Assembly: GCF_001544195.1 (NCBI RefSeq)
Contig: NZ_BCPY01000013.1
Span: 1 to 49,521, forward strand
Length of the DNA stretch: 49,521 nt
Source: Tetragenococcus solitarius NBRC 100494
GTDB lineage: Bacteria; Bacillota; Bacilli; Lactobacillales; Enterococcaceae
Reading direction: 5' to 3'
Part shown: in pieces, positions 32,574 through 41,965 of the stretch
Layout: the number at the start of each line of letters is the position of its first letter
Position numbering within the stretch: the stretch's first letter is position 1
The notes under the pieces: generated by a model
The model's input: the letters and a program-made list of their open reading frames with translations, nothing else
What the model was told of the DNA's origin: nothing
Database searches by the model: none
Program-made: the position numbers and the translations under genes

Positions 32574-34727
32574 ATGCCAAAAAGAATTTATAATAAAGCA
32601 ATTCCGATAATACTCACATTTTTCACTTTTTCGATTGCATTTTACCAGCTTTTAAAGATTTACCATATGGAAAACCAGCTAAATGTTAATATTGTAGTTA
32701 TTGCCCTACTTTGTTTGATTGCGGGGATTATTCCTCGATGGTTTCTGAAAATTCCTTTTTATTTTTTGGTCTTATACAGCGGATTATTTTTCAATTTTCC
32801 GCAAAACTTGTCCTTTTCTTTAAAGTGGGGGGCGGTTTTTTGGGAACGTTTGGTTCATTTAAATGGTTTATTTATAGCAGGAAGAATCGGCTATTTACCT
32901 GAAGAAATTGCGGTTAGTTTGGTATTTTTTGTTATGATTTTACTAATAGAATTAATTATTGAGTACGAACGAGTAATCATAAGTTATCTAATTATTATCA
33001 GCTATATGTTATTTTTAACGATTTATAATGATATCGAATTACAAGTAGAAATTGTGCTTTTTGCCAGTTTAGGACTATTACAGCGATTCTTGATTGTTCA
33101 TAAAAAAAATAAACAAAACTACTTGGCTATCACAGCGGTGCTTAGTGTTTTCTTACTAGTTACGCTGATGATTCCTAGTGAATTTATCGAAATGAGAATG
33201 CTGGAGCCCAGCGCCACGCTCAGGAATTATTTGAATACCAAGGGCTTTTATCAATTTATTGAAGAAACTGGCGCAGGGAATTTGTCTCGTAGTGGGTTTA
33301 GTGAAAATGATAGAGTATTAGGCGGACCGCTTTTAGATGATAACCAAATAGTACTTGAAGCACAGCAATCCTCGCCTCACTATTGGCGCGTAGATAGTAA
33401 GAGTCTTTACACTGGCTCTGGTTGGGAAAATTCGGGGACTGAAGATGCAGCATTAGCCACATATAACGGACCACAAATCGAGCTAGCTAATAACGATTAT
33501 CAAGGTTCTTTTGCCGAAAATGAAGAAATCACGCTTAGCCGTGAAACACCAGATACTTATCTGCCTTTACCTTATGGCGATAAACAGATAAAGGTTGGAG
33601 ATGCGGCAACCGAACTCTATGTGAACCAAGAAACACAACGCGTAAACTTTCAAAATGCGTCTCAATCGGATTCGTTTCAGATCGATTGGCAAGATTTTGA
33701 TTATACAATGGAAGAACTTGCCGATGTGTCTTTAACAATGCCAGATTCCACACTTGATTATTTACAACTACCGGAGCAACTGCCAGAACGGGTTACCGAG
33801 TTGGCAGAAGATCTAACAGCTGAAGAAGATACTTTACTTGGACAAGTAACAGCGATTCAAGATTACTTGAAAAATGCGGGGAATTTCCGTTATTCAAAAA
33901 TTGATGCGGGTTTTCCTACAGAAAACCAAGATTATGTCGATCACTTTTTATTTGATTCTCAGGTAGGTTACTGTGATAATTTTTCTTCTGCGATGGTAGT
34001 GATGCTGCGCTCTGTCGGCATTCCAGCACGTTGGGCCAAAGGCTTTTCCAGTGGTGAAGAAGTAAGTGAGGGTCGTTATGTTGTACGCAATAGCGATGCC
34101 CATTCTTGGCCAGAAGTATATTTTGAAGGGTATGGTTGGCTGCCATTTGAACCAACGCCATCATTTTCACAACCTTTAGAACAAATTGATACTGCGATAA
34201 ATGATGATACACAAACTTCGTCTACTAGTAGCTCTATTACAGAAGAGACGACTGAAACAAGTTCTACACAAACCAGCAGTAGTACAACCACAACCGAAAG
34301 TACAACTACGACAGAAACAAAAGAGACAGCGCCAACGACGAGTCGTTTCTTGTCACTTCCTCCACTTGTCAGAAATATTCTTTATGGATTATTAGCCGTA
34401 ATTCTACTGGGATTTGTTTATATGTTGTGGAGCAACTATTTTTATTGGTACATGCTAGTTTTAATTAAAGTAAATAAAGCTTCTATTCTAAAAATTTATC
34501 CAAAATTATTGCACAAGGCTGAGAAATTTGTTTTGCGTACACCCGAGCAACCGTTAAATGATTACGCACAAGTTTTTGAAACAAAGTACCCTCAATTTGA
34601 TAAAAGTTTCATCAAGCTCACTGCTAACTATGAGAAACGTCTTTATGGAGGAATAGAAAAAACAGATGAACGGCAACAAGACCTGATTGTTGAAGTAGCA
34701 AAACAACTTACTAAAATCAAAAAATAA
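32574..34727 (+). CDS. TgpA-like transglutaminase-domain membrane protein
   Basis: A 717-residue protein. It has five to seven N-terminal spans (residues about 10-205), then an extracellular region. A transglutaminase/protease core spans about 410-530, with Cys in VGYCDNFSSAMVVMLRSVGI, His in NSDAHSWPEVYF and Asp or Glu downstream in WLPFEPTPSF. A Ser/Thr-rich linker of about 50 residues follows, then one span (about 600-625) and a cytosolic tail. It completes the moxR-DUF58-transglutaminase trio conserved in many bacteria. It may cross-link or cleave surface proteins; the substrate is unknown. ATG32574 lies in AAGGAGTGAGGCG. Confidence 0.9.
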   Translation: MPKRIYNKAIPIILTFFTFSIAFYQLLKIYHMENQLNVNIVVIALLCLIAGIIPRWFLKIPFYFLVLYSGLFFNFPQNLSFSLKWGAVFWERLVHLNGLFIAGRIGYLPEEIAVSLVFFVMILLIELIIEYERVIISYLIIISYMLFLTIYNDIELQVEIVLFASLGLLQRFLIVHKKNKQNYLAITAVLSVFLLVTLMIPSEFIEMRMLEPSATLRNYLNTKGFYQFIEETGAGNLSRSGFSENDRVLGGPLLDDNQIVLEAQQSSPHYWRVDSKSLYTGSGWENSGTEDAALATYNGPQIELANNDYQGSFAENEEITLSRETPDTYLPLPYGDKQIKVGDAATELYVNQETQRVNFQNASQSDSFQIDWQDFDYTMEELADVSLTMPDSTLDYLQLPEQLPERVTELAEDLTAEEDTLLGQVTAIQDYLKNAGNFRYSKIDAGFPTENQDYVDHFLFDSQVGYCDNFSSAMVVMLRSVGIPARWAKGFSSGEEVSEGRYVVRNSDAHSWPEVYFEGYGWLPFEPTPSFSQPLEQIDTAINDDTQTSSTSSSITEETTETSSTQTSSSTTTTESTTTTETKETAPTTSRFLSLPPLVRNILYGLLAVILLGFVYMLWSNYFYWYMLVLIKVNKASILKIYPKLLHKAEKFVLRTPEQPLNDYAQVFETKYPQFDKSFIKLTANYEKRLYGGIEKTDERQQDLIVEVAKQLTKIKK

Positions 34728-34856
34728 CAAAGCGCTTTTTTCCTATACCTTGTGACTGAACGAAAAAAACGATAAACTATTTATTAAGGAATAAGCGGAT
34801 GAAACTTTGGACAAGTGTAAGGAAAGTCAGGTTTTACCAGGAAAAGAAGGCGGAGT

Positions 34857-36131
34857 ATGACAAAAGTTCAAAAATGGGTTGTCTCATTGTTGGCGATGGT
34901 TGCTATTTTAGTTTTGGGGTTTAGTTTCCACTTGGTTAATAAAGCAAATACAAAAAAACAAGAAACAACGACAACAACTTCCACTTCTACAACTAAAAAA
35001 AGAACAAACGAGGAAGCGGAACAAGCGAAACTACTTGCCCAACAATATGATTACGATGGGGCGATTAAAGAATTAGAAGGCGCAGATACGAAATTAGCAG
35101 ATAAATTAAAGACAAACTATGAACAAGAAAAAGAGCAGCTTGTAGCTTGGCAGGATCCAGAAAAAATCTCGCATGTATTTGTACACAGCTTGGTTGCTGA
35201 TGCGGATAAAGCGTTTCATGATAAAGAACAAGCACAAGGTTATAAAGACTATATGATTACGATTTCTGAGTTTAAAAAAACCATTCAGCAACTTTATGAC
35301 AATGGCTATGTGCTGGTTACGTTTGATGATTTAGTGAAAGAAGATTCAAAAGGCAAACTGCAATTTAAAGGGGTAGATTTACCAGAAGGAAAGAAGCCGC
35401 TAATTTTTTCTCAAGACGACGTAAATTATTATGAGTATATGAAAGACGCTGGCTTTGCTGAAAAATTGCTTGTAAACAAAGAAGGTGAAGTTAAAAATAC
35501 TTATAAAGAAAACGGACAAGAAAAAACCGGCGATTATGATATGGTGCCTATATTGGATAAATTCGTAGAAGAACATCCTGATTTTTCTTATCGTGGTTCC
35601 AAAGGCATTTTAGCCTTAACTGGTTATAATGGTGCACTTGGTTATCGAACTTCTAAATCTGAATACGGAGACAACGAAAAAACAGAACAGGAAATCGCAA
35701 AAGCCAAAGAAGTTGCTGACCGGCTAAAAGATACAGGTTGGACGTTTGCTTCTCATACTTGGGGGCATATTAACATGGCAGAAGTTGGGCAAAAACAGAT
35801 CGCTAAAGATACACAACGTTGGAAGGATGAAGTTGCCCCGATTATAGGGGATACTGATGTCCTAATTTACCCGCATGGAGCAGATATTAGCGACTTTCAG
35901 CCTTATGATAAAAATCCGAAATATGATTATCTAAAACAACAAGGATTTCGTATTTTTTGTAATGTAGATGCTTCGGTGCCTTCTTGGGGGCAATTCAATT
36001 CAGATTATTACCGTAATGCGCGCATTAACCTTGATGGGATTCGTTTCAAATCTGAATTAGACGGGCAGAATGATATTTTAGAAGATTTTATAAATGTAAA
36101 AGATGTCTATGATGATAAGCGAGATAAATAA
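34857..36131 (+). CDS. Membrane-anchored polysaccharide deacetylase-family protein
   Basis: A 424-residue protein. The N-terminal span is about residues 8-25, followed by a Thr/Ser-rich, probably extracellular linker. An EQAKLLAQQYDYDGAIKEL-type helical region precedes a NodB-type domain. Motifs are FSQDDVNYYEY, an unusual form of the TFDDG metal/catalytic motif but with both Asp retained, the metal His pair SHTWGHINM, and DVLIYPHGADISDF. It likely removes acetyl groups from cell-wall or surface polysaccharide amino sugars. ATG34857 follows AAGGCGGAGT. A candidate promoter, TTGTGA-17-TAAACT, lies at about 34751-34779, so it can be transcribed separately from the moxR operon. Confidence 0.83.
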   Translation: MTKVQKWVVSLLAMVAILVLGFSFHLVNKANTKKQETTTTTSTSTTKKRTNEEAEQAKLLAQQYDYDGAIKELEGADTKLADKLKTNYEQEKEQLVAWQDPEKISHVFVHSLVADADKAFHDKEQAQGYKDYMITISEFKKTIQQLYDNGYVLVTFDDLVKEDSKGKLQFKGVDLPEGKKPLIFSQDDVNYYEYMKDAGFAEKLLVNKEGEVKNTYKENGQEKTGDYDMVPILDKFVEEHPDFSYRGSKGILALTGYNGALGYRTSKSEYGDNEKTEQEIAKAKEVADRLKDTGWTFASHTWGHINMAEVGQKQIAKDTQRWKDEVAPIIGDTDVLIYPHGADISDFQPYDKNPKYDYLKQQGFRIFCNVDASVPSWGQFNSDYYRNARINLDGIRFKSELDGQNDILEDFINVKDVYDDKRDK

Positions 36132-36133
36132 AG

Positions 36134-36163
36134 AACAAGGAGGTCATCTGATTCTTGTTTTTG
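36134..36163 (+). terminator. Weak terminator after deacetylase
   Basis: AACAAG (36134-36139) and CTTGTT (36154-36159) form a short stem followed by T-rich DNA. It is only 6 bp, so low strength is likely. Confidence 0.35.
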
Positions 36164-36346
36164 TATATTAGTGATAACGTCGTGCATTTATTTATATTTT
36201 CTTAATTTAGTATAGAAATTTTTAAGTTCATAGAACAAAGTATTGCCTTAAAGTAGACACTAAAGGTTAGAATGAAGATAAAGTAAGAAAAATTGTTGCA
36301 GACTGTTAAAAAGACGTATAGCTTTATATAGACATTAGAAGGTGGA

Positions 36347-37432
36347 ATGACTATCTTTAAAAAATTAGCTAAATTCATTGTAGTTGTGTTAGTAGTCGTT
36401 TGGACCAAGCCCCTGTGGGAAAGCCCTGTAGAAAATTTCACTACGCAACTTTTTGGCGAAAATTTGAGCTTTAGCCGTATGCAAGACCAAGCAACTTCAT
36501 TATTTGATTCTATTGTAGATAATAGTGCCGATGATGAACAAAGCCGAACAAAAGCGTTAGAATTATCTCAGCCTGAAGATCAAACCTTCTCCGTCGGAAA
36601 CATTGAGATTGGCGATAGTAAAGAAGAAATTGAACAAACCTATGGAGAACCAAAACGTGAAACGACCAACGAATATGGTTTAAAATGGGCTAGTTATCAT
36701 GAGAACTATCAAAACTTTTTGATGGTCGCTTATGACCAAGAAGACATTGTCCAAGGCTTGTACACGAATCAGGATATGATTGCTTCTCAAAATGATATCT
36801 CCTTAGGAAGCACAAAGTCTGAAGTTCATAAAAAACTAGGTGAAACAGAATCTACAATTGCTCATAACGGCTTTAACATGCAAATAAATAGCGATGGTGA
36901 ATATGATGTTTATCGGATAGATGGAAACTATGTCACAATTTTTTACGATGAACATGACAATGATGAAGTGACAGCTATGCAAATTGTCGCAGAGCCATTG
37001 GAGACCTCCAAAAGTTCGCTTTATGCTGATGCTAGTGATGCCTTAAAAGAAGGGTTTGAGTATCAGCTCTTTGATATAACAAATGCCGAACGTTCTAGAC
37101 GTGGTTTGAATGTATTAGATTGGAACGAAGAAGTAAAAAAGACAGCTAGAAAACATAGTACGGATATGGCAGTCAACCATTACTTTGACCATACCAATCA
37201 ACAAGGGCAATCCCCTTTTGATCGTATGCAAGCAGATGGTATTACTTTTATAAGTGCAGGCGAAAATCTAGCTCAAGGACAAACAAGCAGTATTTTTGCT
37301 CATCAAGGATTAATGAACTCAGAAGGTCACCGGAAAAATATCGTTAATGAGGATTTTACCGAGCTAGGTGTAGGCGTTGATTTTAATGAAGATAACCAAC
37401 CGTTTTATACTGAAAACTTTTTAAGTAGGTAA
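36347..37432 (+). CDS. CAP-domain (SCP/PR-1) secreted protein with CAP-associated domain
   Basis: A 361-residue protein. A signal/anchor segment (about 6-21, LAKFIVVVLVVVW) is followed by a CAP-associated N-terminal region (about 95-230, repeats of the GNIEIGDSKEEIEQTYGEP and ISLGSTKSEVHKKLGE type). The C-terminal CAP domain (about 240-361) contains NAERSRRGLNVLDW, HSTDMAVNHYFDHTN and GENLAQG. It resembles Bacillus YlbC-like proteins. Its function in bacteria is poorly defined, with envelope or peptidoglycan association likely. ATG36347 follows AGAAGGTGGA. It is monocistronic, with a strong terminator. Confidence 0.9.
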   Translation: MTIFKKLAKFIVVVLVVVWTKPLWESPVENFTTQLFGENLSFSRMQDQATSLFDSIVDNSADDEQSRTKALELSQPEDQTFSVGNIEIGDSKEEIEQTYGEPKRETTNEYGLKWASYHENYQNFLMVAYDQEDIVQGLYTNQDMIASQNDISLGSTKSEVHKKLGETESTIAHNGFNMQINSDGEYDVYRIDGNYVTIFYDEHDNDEVTAMQIVAEPLETSKSSLYADASDALKEGFEYQLFDITNAERSRRGLNVLDWNEEVKKTARKHSTDMAVNHYFDHTNQQGQSPFDRMQADGITFISAGENLAQGQTSSIFAHQGLMNSEGHRKNIVNEDFTELGVGVDFNEDNQPFYTENFLSR

Positions 37433-37435
37433 GAG

Positions 37436-37473
37436 AAATGTCTTCTCATAAAAACGTGAGGAGACATTTTTTA
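37436..37473 (+). terminator. Terminator after CAP gene
   Basis: AAATGTCTTCTCA pairs with TGAGGAGACATTT around an 8-nt loop, followed by T residues. Confidence 0.9.
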
Positions 37474-37558
37474 TTAGCAAATCAAAAACAGAAAATTTCA
37501 TTTCTTTTTTAAACAACTCCTATTTTTTTATGATACACTAGAAGGAATTATGATAAGC

Positions 37559-37667
37559 TAAAAAGGCGTTTACAGGAAAGACTAGAAGTTTTAGAAATTC
37601 TGATATTGTAGCGCTTGAAAGCAACCAAGCTGTTGGTTTTACTGGCTTTGTTATGTCAATTTCGTGA
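37559..37667 (+). pseudogene. Remnant of an acetyltransferase-like gene
   Basis: A short frame reads KKAFTGKTRSFRNSDIVALE, then SNQAVGFTGFVMSIS and stop (TGA 37665-37667). The pattern VALESNQAVGFTGF resembles the central strands of a GNAT acetyltransferase, but no start codon with a ribosome site and no acetyl-CoA motif are present. It lies just upstream of an intact GNAT gene. The remainder of 37474-37799 shows no feature except the Shine-Dalgarno of the next gene. Confidence 0.4.
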
Positions 37668-37799
37668 ATGATGTTCTTATTTAATAAAAGAGTTTTATAG
37701 AAAAAATGAAAAGAAAAATGACCACAATTAAATTTTTCCATGTAAAAACAGAGTGATTTTTAAAATTTGTATCAATCAAAATAATAAAGGAGAATGCTG

Positions 37800-38360
37800 A
37801 TGGGAACGGAAACGATACAGACTCAACGATTAAAATTACGAAAACTGCGTGTGGAAGATAGTAGTCAGATGTATGCAAACTGGGCTTCAGATTCTAAGGT
37901 TACACGGTATTTGTCATGGCCGCCTCATGACACGATTGAAACTGTAAAGGCATTGCTAGTTGAAAAACAAGAATTGTACATGGATCCCAATTATTTTGAT
38001 TGGGGTATTGAAGTTAAACAAATGCAGGAATTAATTGGAACAATTACTGTAGTAAAACAACATGAAAAAATTCAAACGTTTGAGATTGGTTATGCGATTG
38101 GTAAAAATTGGTGGGGAAATGGATATGTAGCAGAAGCACTGCGGGCAGTTGTTTTCTATCTTTTTCAAGAGACAAAGGTGAATAGAATAGAAGCAGCACA
38201 TGATATAAATAATGAAAATTCAGGTAAAGTGCTTCAAAAGGCTGGGTTTACTTATGAAGGGACATTTAAAAAGCGCGGAGTAAATACTAGCGGCATCGTT
38301 GATATATCTATTTATTCTATACTAAGGAATGATTGGGAAAATGCGAAAGGAATTCATTAA
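37800..38360 (+). CDS. GNAT-family N-acetyltransferase (RimJ/RimL type)
   Basis: A 186-residue acetyltransferase. It starts with IQTQRLKLRKLRVEDSSQMY, the RimJ/L-like opening. It has FEIGYAIGKNWWGNGYVAEALRAVVFYLF as the acetyl-CoA binding motif and NRIEAAHDINNENSGKVLQKAGFTYEG as the C-terminal motif. The target amine (ribosomal protein, antibiotic or metabolite) cannot be deduced. ATG37800 has AAAGGAG seven bases upstream; the in-frame ATG at 37794 is too close to that site. It is monocistronic. Confidence 0.9.
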   Translation: MGTETIQTQRLKLRKLRVEDSSQMYANWASDSKVTRYLSWPPHDTIETVKALLVEKQELYMDPNYFDWGIEVKQMQELIGTITVVKQHEKIQTFEIGYAIGKNWWGNGYVAEALRAVVFYLFQETKVNRIEAAHDINNENSGKVLQKAGFTYEGTFKKRGVNTSGIVDISIYSILRNDWENAKGIH

Positions 38361-38366
38361 TCACTT

Positions 38367-38417
38367 AAAAGAAAAAGAGTAGGCATCAATTTTTTGTGCC
38401 TACTCTTTTTCTTTTTT
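38367..38417 (+). terminator. Terminator after GNAT gene
   Basis: A 19-bp perfect stem runs from 38367-38385 to 38397-38415, with GAGTAGGCA/TGCCTACTC at its core. Its A/T-rich flanks make it work as a T-tract on both strands. Confidence 0.92.
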
Positions 38418-38490
38418 ATTTACAAAAAATTTGTTTGTTATACGAGAAGGGACCATTTTTTCTGCAATAATAGTTTTTTGCTAGACAAAT

Positions 38491-38552
38491 CCTAAACAAG
38501 ACAAAAACGACAACGTTATGCTATGATTTTTTAGTCTTGTTTAGGCCTTTTT
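38491..38552 (+). promoter_or_regulatory. Perfect 12-bp inverted repeat in the PTS leader, possible attenuator
   Basis: CCTAAACAAGAC (38491-38502) and GTCTTGTTTAGG (38534-38545) are exact complements around a 31-nt loop, followed immediately by CCTTTTTG. It can act as a terminator in the leader of the beta-glucoside PTS gene. Downstream GGCC...GGCC (38545-38564) can form a competing small hairpin. No BglG/LicT gene is adjacent, and no convincing RAT element was found. Confidence 0.5.
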
Positions 38553-38634
38553 GTAAAAAGCAGGCCAATTGCTTAAATATTAAGTTTTTTTGTTTTTGTC
38601 GTTAATAAACTGGCAATAAAAGAGGAGGTGAAAA

Positions 38635-38658
38635 ATGTCATTATGGAATTTATGCTAA
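38635..38658 (+). other. Seven-codon leader open frame with consensus Shine-Dalgarno
   Basis: AGAGGAGGTG (38621-38630) is an ideal ribosome site five bases before ATG38635, yet the frame is only MSLWNLC and stop. It lies about 107 bp upstream of the PTS gene, in its leader. It may be a regulatory leader peptide, or the stub of a decayed gene. The rest of 38418-38765 is AT-rich with no gene. Confidence 0.4.
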
Positions 38659-38765
38659 ACGACAAAGGTAAAAAAATTTATTTTTGGTTTAATTATAATA
38701 AATATGTACTTAGCACTCATTTTATAAACAAGATAAATGGAATATAAGGCAAGGGAAGGAAAAAA

Positions 38766-40709
38766 GTGGCAAAGAATTATAATAAATTAGCAAAAGAAAT
38801 TATTGAGCATGTAGGCGGAGAACACAATGTTGAACAGCTTCAACATTGTGTTACGCGACTACGATTTTATTTGAAAGATGAAAGTAAAGCAGACACAGAA
38901 TACCTGAAAAACCTTGCAGGGATCGTTACTGTTATTGAAGCAAGTGGTCAATATCAGGTGGTCATCGGTAATGAAGTTGGTGAAGTGTATGAAGCAATTT
39001 TAAATATTTCTAATATCGATGGAGAACATACGGTTTCTGGTGAGCATAAACAAGGTAAACGTAAATTGCTCGATAAATTTATCGATTTAATCTCAAGTAT
39101 ATTTCAACCATTTATTGTATTATTAAGCGCAACCGGAATGATTAAAGGAATTGTTGCTTTATTAGGTGTTTTTGGGTTAGACGAAACAAATAGCGGATTT
39201 TATGCAGTACTAAACGCGGTAGGAGATGGCTTCTTTCAGTTTTTACCGGTCGTTATTGCTCTGACAGCGGCAAAAAAATTTCGGATGAACATTTATTCTG
39301 CTCTGGCAATTGCTTTTGCTTTGGTCTATCCTTCATTAAGTGATATAACAGCCGGTCAGCCGCTTTATACCTTGTTTGCTGGCACTCATTTTAGTGCAGA
39401 TGTGTTTACCACCTTTTTAGGGATACCGGTGTTATTACCGCCAGGAGGCTATTATTCAACAGTGATTCCTGTGATTTTAGCGATATGGTTTGGTGCGAAA
39501 GTTGAAAGAGGGTTTAAAAAAATAATACCGACAGTGATTCATTCATTTTTAACGCCCTTTTTTACCGTATTAGTGACAGCTACCATGGCCATTTTGTTTA
39601 TTGGTCCTATTGCGACTTGGAGTGCAGATTTGATTGGTCTGGTATTTATGGGAATTTACAAATTGAGTCCGGTGATTTTTGGTGCGCTAGTCGGCGGATT
39701 ATGGCAGCTACTGGTGATGTTTGGACTACACTGGGGCTTAGCTCCGATTGGTATCTTACAAATTTCTGAACAAGGCTTTACACCGATATTGTCTAACTCA
39801 GGGAGCGCAAGTTTTGGTGTACTTGGGGTCTTATTAGCGCTTATCATTAAAAATAAAACCAAAAAAGTAAGAGATATTGGGATTCCTGCTACAATTGCTT
39901 CTATATTCGGCGTAACAGAGCCGGGAATTTATGGGCTATTATTACCGATGAAAAAACCTTTTGTGGTCGCTCTCATTTCTAGTGCAATAGGCGGGGCTTA
40001 TACTGGCTTTTTTGATGTGGTGGTTTACCGTATAGGTGGATTTGGTATCTTTACGCTTACCAACTATATTACAGATGACGGTCAGTTAACGATGAATTTT
40101 TGGCATCGTGTGATTTCGTTTATTTTAGTTACACTAATTGCTTTTGTAATTCAGATGTTTATGAAGACTCCGCAGTTAGATACTAGTATAGAAAAATCTG
40201 AAGAGAAAAATAAAAAACAGTTAGCTGGCAACTCTGAACTTGAAAAGACGCGCAAACAAGAAATTATTGCTAGTCCTTTAGATGGGAAGCTAAAAAATCT
40301 GTCCGAGATTGAAGATAAAACTTTTGCTAGCGGTGCTATGGGTAAAGGAATCGTAATAGTTCCTGATGAGGATATGATTTGTGCACCTGCTAATGCTACA
40401 GTCAGTATGATCGCTAAAACAGGACACGCCATCAGTTTGACGACTGGTCTTGGTACAGAAATTTTAATCCATATCGGTTTAAATACTGTTGAATTAAAAG
40501 GAAAAGGGTTTGAAAAATTAGTTCGTAAAGGAGATAAAGTGCTAGCTGGACAACCTTTGATTCATTTTGATCTAGCTAAAATAAAGCAAATGGGCTACTC
40601 GTTAGATATTCCAGTTGTTGTTACTAATGCAAATGACGCTACTGAAATAGTGTTTAGCGATGAAAGTCACGTAGAACATGGAGATTATTTATTTACCGCA
40701 ATGAAATAA
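38766..40709 (+). CDS. bglP: PTS beta-glucoside EIIBCA permease
   Basis: A 647-residue three-domain permease. EIIB (about 1-90) has the phosphocysteine C28 in LQHCVTRLRF. EIIC (about 105-460) is multi-span, with GVTEPGIYGLLLPMKKPF. A charged linker leads to EIIA (about 490-640), whose phospho-His is in GLGTEILIHIGLNTVELKGKGFE. It imports aryl- or di-beta-glucosides, or trehalose/sucrose-like sugars; the family is broad. The start is GTG38766 after GGGAAGGAAAAAA. No phospho-beta-glucosidase or antiterminator is adjacent, which is unusual. It is closed by a strong terminator. Confidence 0.9.
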   Translation: MAKNYNKLAKEIIEHVGGEHNVEQLQHCVTRLRFYLKDESKADTEYLKNLAGIVTVIEASGQYQVVIGNEVGEVYEAILNISNIDGEHTVSGEHKQGKRKLLDKFIDLISSIFQPFIVLLSATGMIKGIVALLGVFGLDETNSGFYAVLNAVGDGFFQFLPVVIALTAAKKFRMNIYSALAIAFALVYPSLSDITAGQPLYTLFAGTHFSADVFTTFLGIPVLLPPGGYYSTVIPVILAIWFGAKVERGFKKIIPTVIHSFLTPFFTVLVTATMAILFIGPIATWSADLIGLVFMGIYKLSPVIFGALVGGLWQLLVMFGLHWGLAPIGILQISEQGFTPILSNSGSASFGVLGVLLALIIKNKTKKVRDIGIPATIASIFGVTEPGIYGLLLPMKKPFVVALISSAIGGAYTGFFDVVVYRIGGFGIFTLTNYITDDGQLTMNFWHRVISFILVTLIAFVIQMFMKTPQLDTSIEKSEEKNKKQLAGNSELEKTRKQEIIASPLDGKLKNLSEIEDKTFASGAMGKGIVIVPDEDMICAPANATVSMIAKTGHAISLTTGLGTEILIHIGLNTVELKGKGFEKLVRKGDKVLAGQPLIHFDLAKIKQMGYSLDIPVVVTNANDATEIVFSDESHVEHGDYLFTAMK

Positions 40710-40721
40710 GAAATATTTGAT

Positions 40722-40760
40722 AACCGGCGAAAACATTCAGCTGCTTTTTCGCCGGTTTTT
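40722..40760 (+). terminator. Terminator after PTS gene
   Basis: AACCGGCGAAAA pairs with TTTTCGCCGGTT, followed by T residues. Confidence 0.93.
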
Positions 40761-40867
40761 ATGTATTCGTTGATTGCGCATAAAAAAGTTGTTTTTGTTT
40801 TGTAAAGGACGTATAATTAATTTTATATAAATTTTAATTCTAATTTTATTTATAAGGGGTTGTTTTT

Positions 40868-41965
40868 ATGGAAGAAAAATGGATATCAAAAGCACTTGTA
40901 TTAGGAAGTGCTTTATTTTTAGTTGGCTGTGGTAGCAGCGATAATGCGAGTAAAGATAAGGCAGAAGCAAAAACAGAAGATGCCACAATTAAAGTAAAAC
41001 AAGGTGATTATGTGTTACAAGATGGCGAAGATGTAGGTGAAAACGAAGGATATTTAGCCTTAGATATAGCCATTAAAAATAATACAAAAGATACCATGCA
41101 AGTATCTAAGGGCGATTTAACATTGTATGATGAAGAGGATAATAAAATTTCTAATGCAGATGTTTATACTGACGATGATGACTTTGAAATGCTCAGCAAT
41201 ACAAATCTATCAGGTGGGAAAAATGTTTCTGGCTATGTGGTGTTTAAAGTAGATAAAGACAAAAAATATGAATTACATTATACGCCAGTATTAACAGAAA
41301 GCTCAGAAGATAGCGAAGAAGTGGAAATTAATGTCGACGCTTCAAAATATGCAGATGCTTCAGAAGAAGTGGAGAATTTATCAGAACAATATGTATCAGA
41401 AGTGTTTTTAGCTAAAGAAAATACAGAAAATTCAGATAAAAAGGAAGCAAGTGAGCTAGGAAATGATACAAAAGAAGAGCACCAAAACTTTAATGAAACA
41501 TTTGCTGAAGCCTTAAAAAATGAGTTTTACGCTTACTCTCCTTCAGCCGAAGAATTACAAAAAACAGTAGAGTCTTTTGAAAAAGCAAACCAGGAAAAAG
41601 CCAAAGTGGAATATAAGGTCGCTTCTTTATCTCCTAATCGTGCGACAGTTTATGTAAAACCAGAAGTGATTGATTTTACGAAAATTGATTTTGATTCCAT
41701 TGGGGATCAGTTTGTTGATGAAAATAAAGGAAAGTACTCAGACTATGAAAAAGCACAAAAAGATGCAGAAAAATACATTTTGCAAAAATTACCAGAAACG
41801 TTTAGTAATGAAGATGTGAGCCAACCCCAATATATTGATGGTGATGGATACAAACTGAACTTGACTAAAGAAGACAAACAATGGACCGTTGATTCTTCTG
41901 ATTCAAATGATAACTACGACTATAAAGATTTAGAAATAAGCTTTATGGGAGGATTAAGTGAATAA
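40868..41965 (+). CDS. Lipoprotein with telokin-like and DUF5105-like domains
   Basis: A 365-residue lipoprotein. The lipobox is LFLVGCGSS, with the acylated Cys at residue 21. An immunoglobulin-like domain (about 40-150, YLALDIAIKNNTKDTMQVSKGDLTLYDEEDNK) resembles DUF4352/telokin-like domains. A second domain (about 200-330) of the DUF5105 type contains FYAYSPSAEELQKTVESFEK. The protein is strongly acidic, as expected for a surface protein of a halotolerant organism. Its function is unknown. The ribosome site is AAGGGG. The stop overlaps the next gene by 8 bp, so the two form a coupled pair. Confidence 0.8.
   Translation: MEEKWISKALVLGSALFLVGCGSSDNASKDKAEAKTEDATIKVKQGDYVLQDGEDVGENEGYLALDIAIKNNTKDTMQVSKGDLTLYDEEDNKISNADVYTDDDDFEMLSNTNLSGGKNVSGYVVFKVDKDKKYELHYTPVLTESSEDSEEVEINVDASKYADASEEVENLSEQYVSEVFLAKENTENSDKKEASELGNDTKEEHQNFNETFAEALKNEFYAYSPSAEELQKTVESFEKANQEKAKVEYKVASLSPNRATVYVKPEVIDFTKIDFDSIGDQFVDENKGKYSDYEKAQKDAEKYILQKLPETFSNEDVSQPQYIDGDGYKLNLTKEDKQWTVDSSDSNDNYDYKDLEISFMGGLSE

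Noticed and set aside
38545-38575. RAT antiterminator target (BglG/LicT type)
   Set aside because: GCAGGC is present, but the required GGATTGT-type 5' half and symmetric stem are missing.
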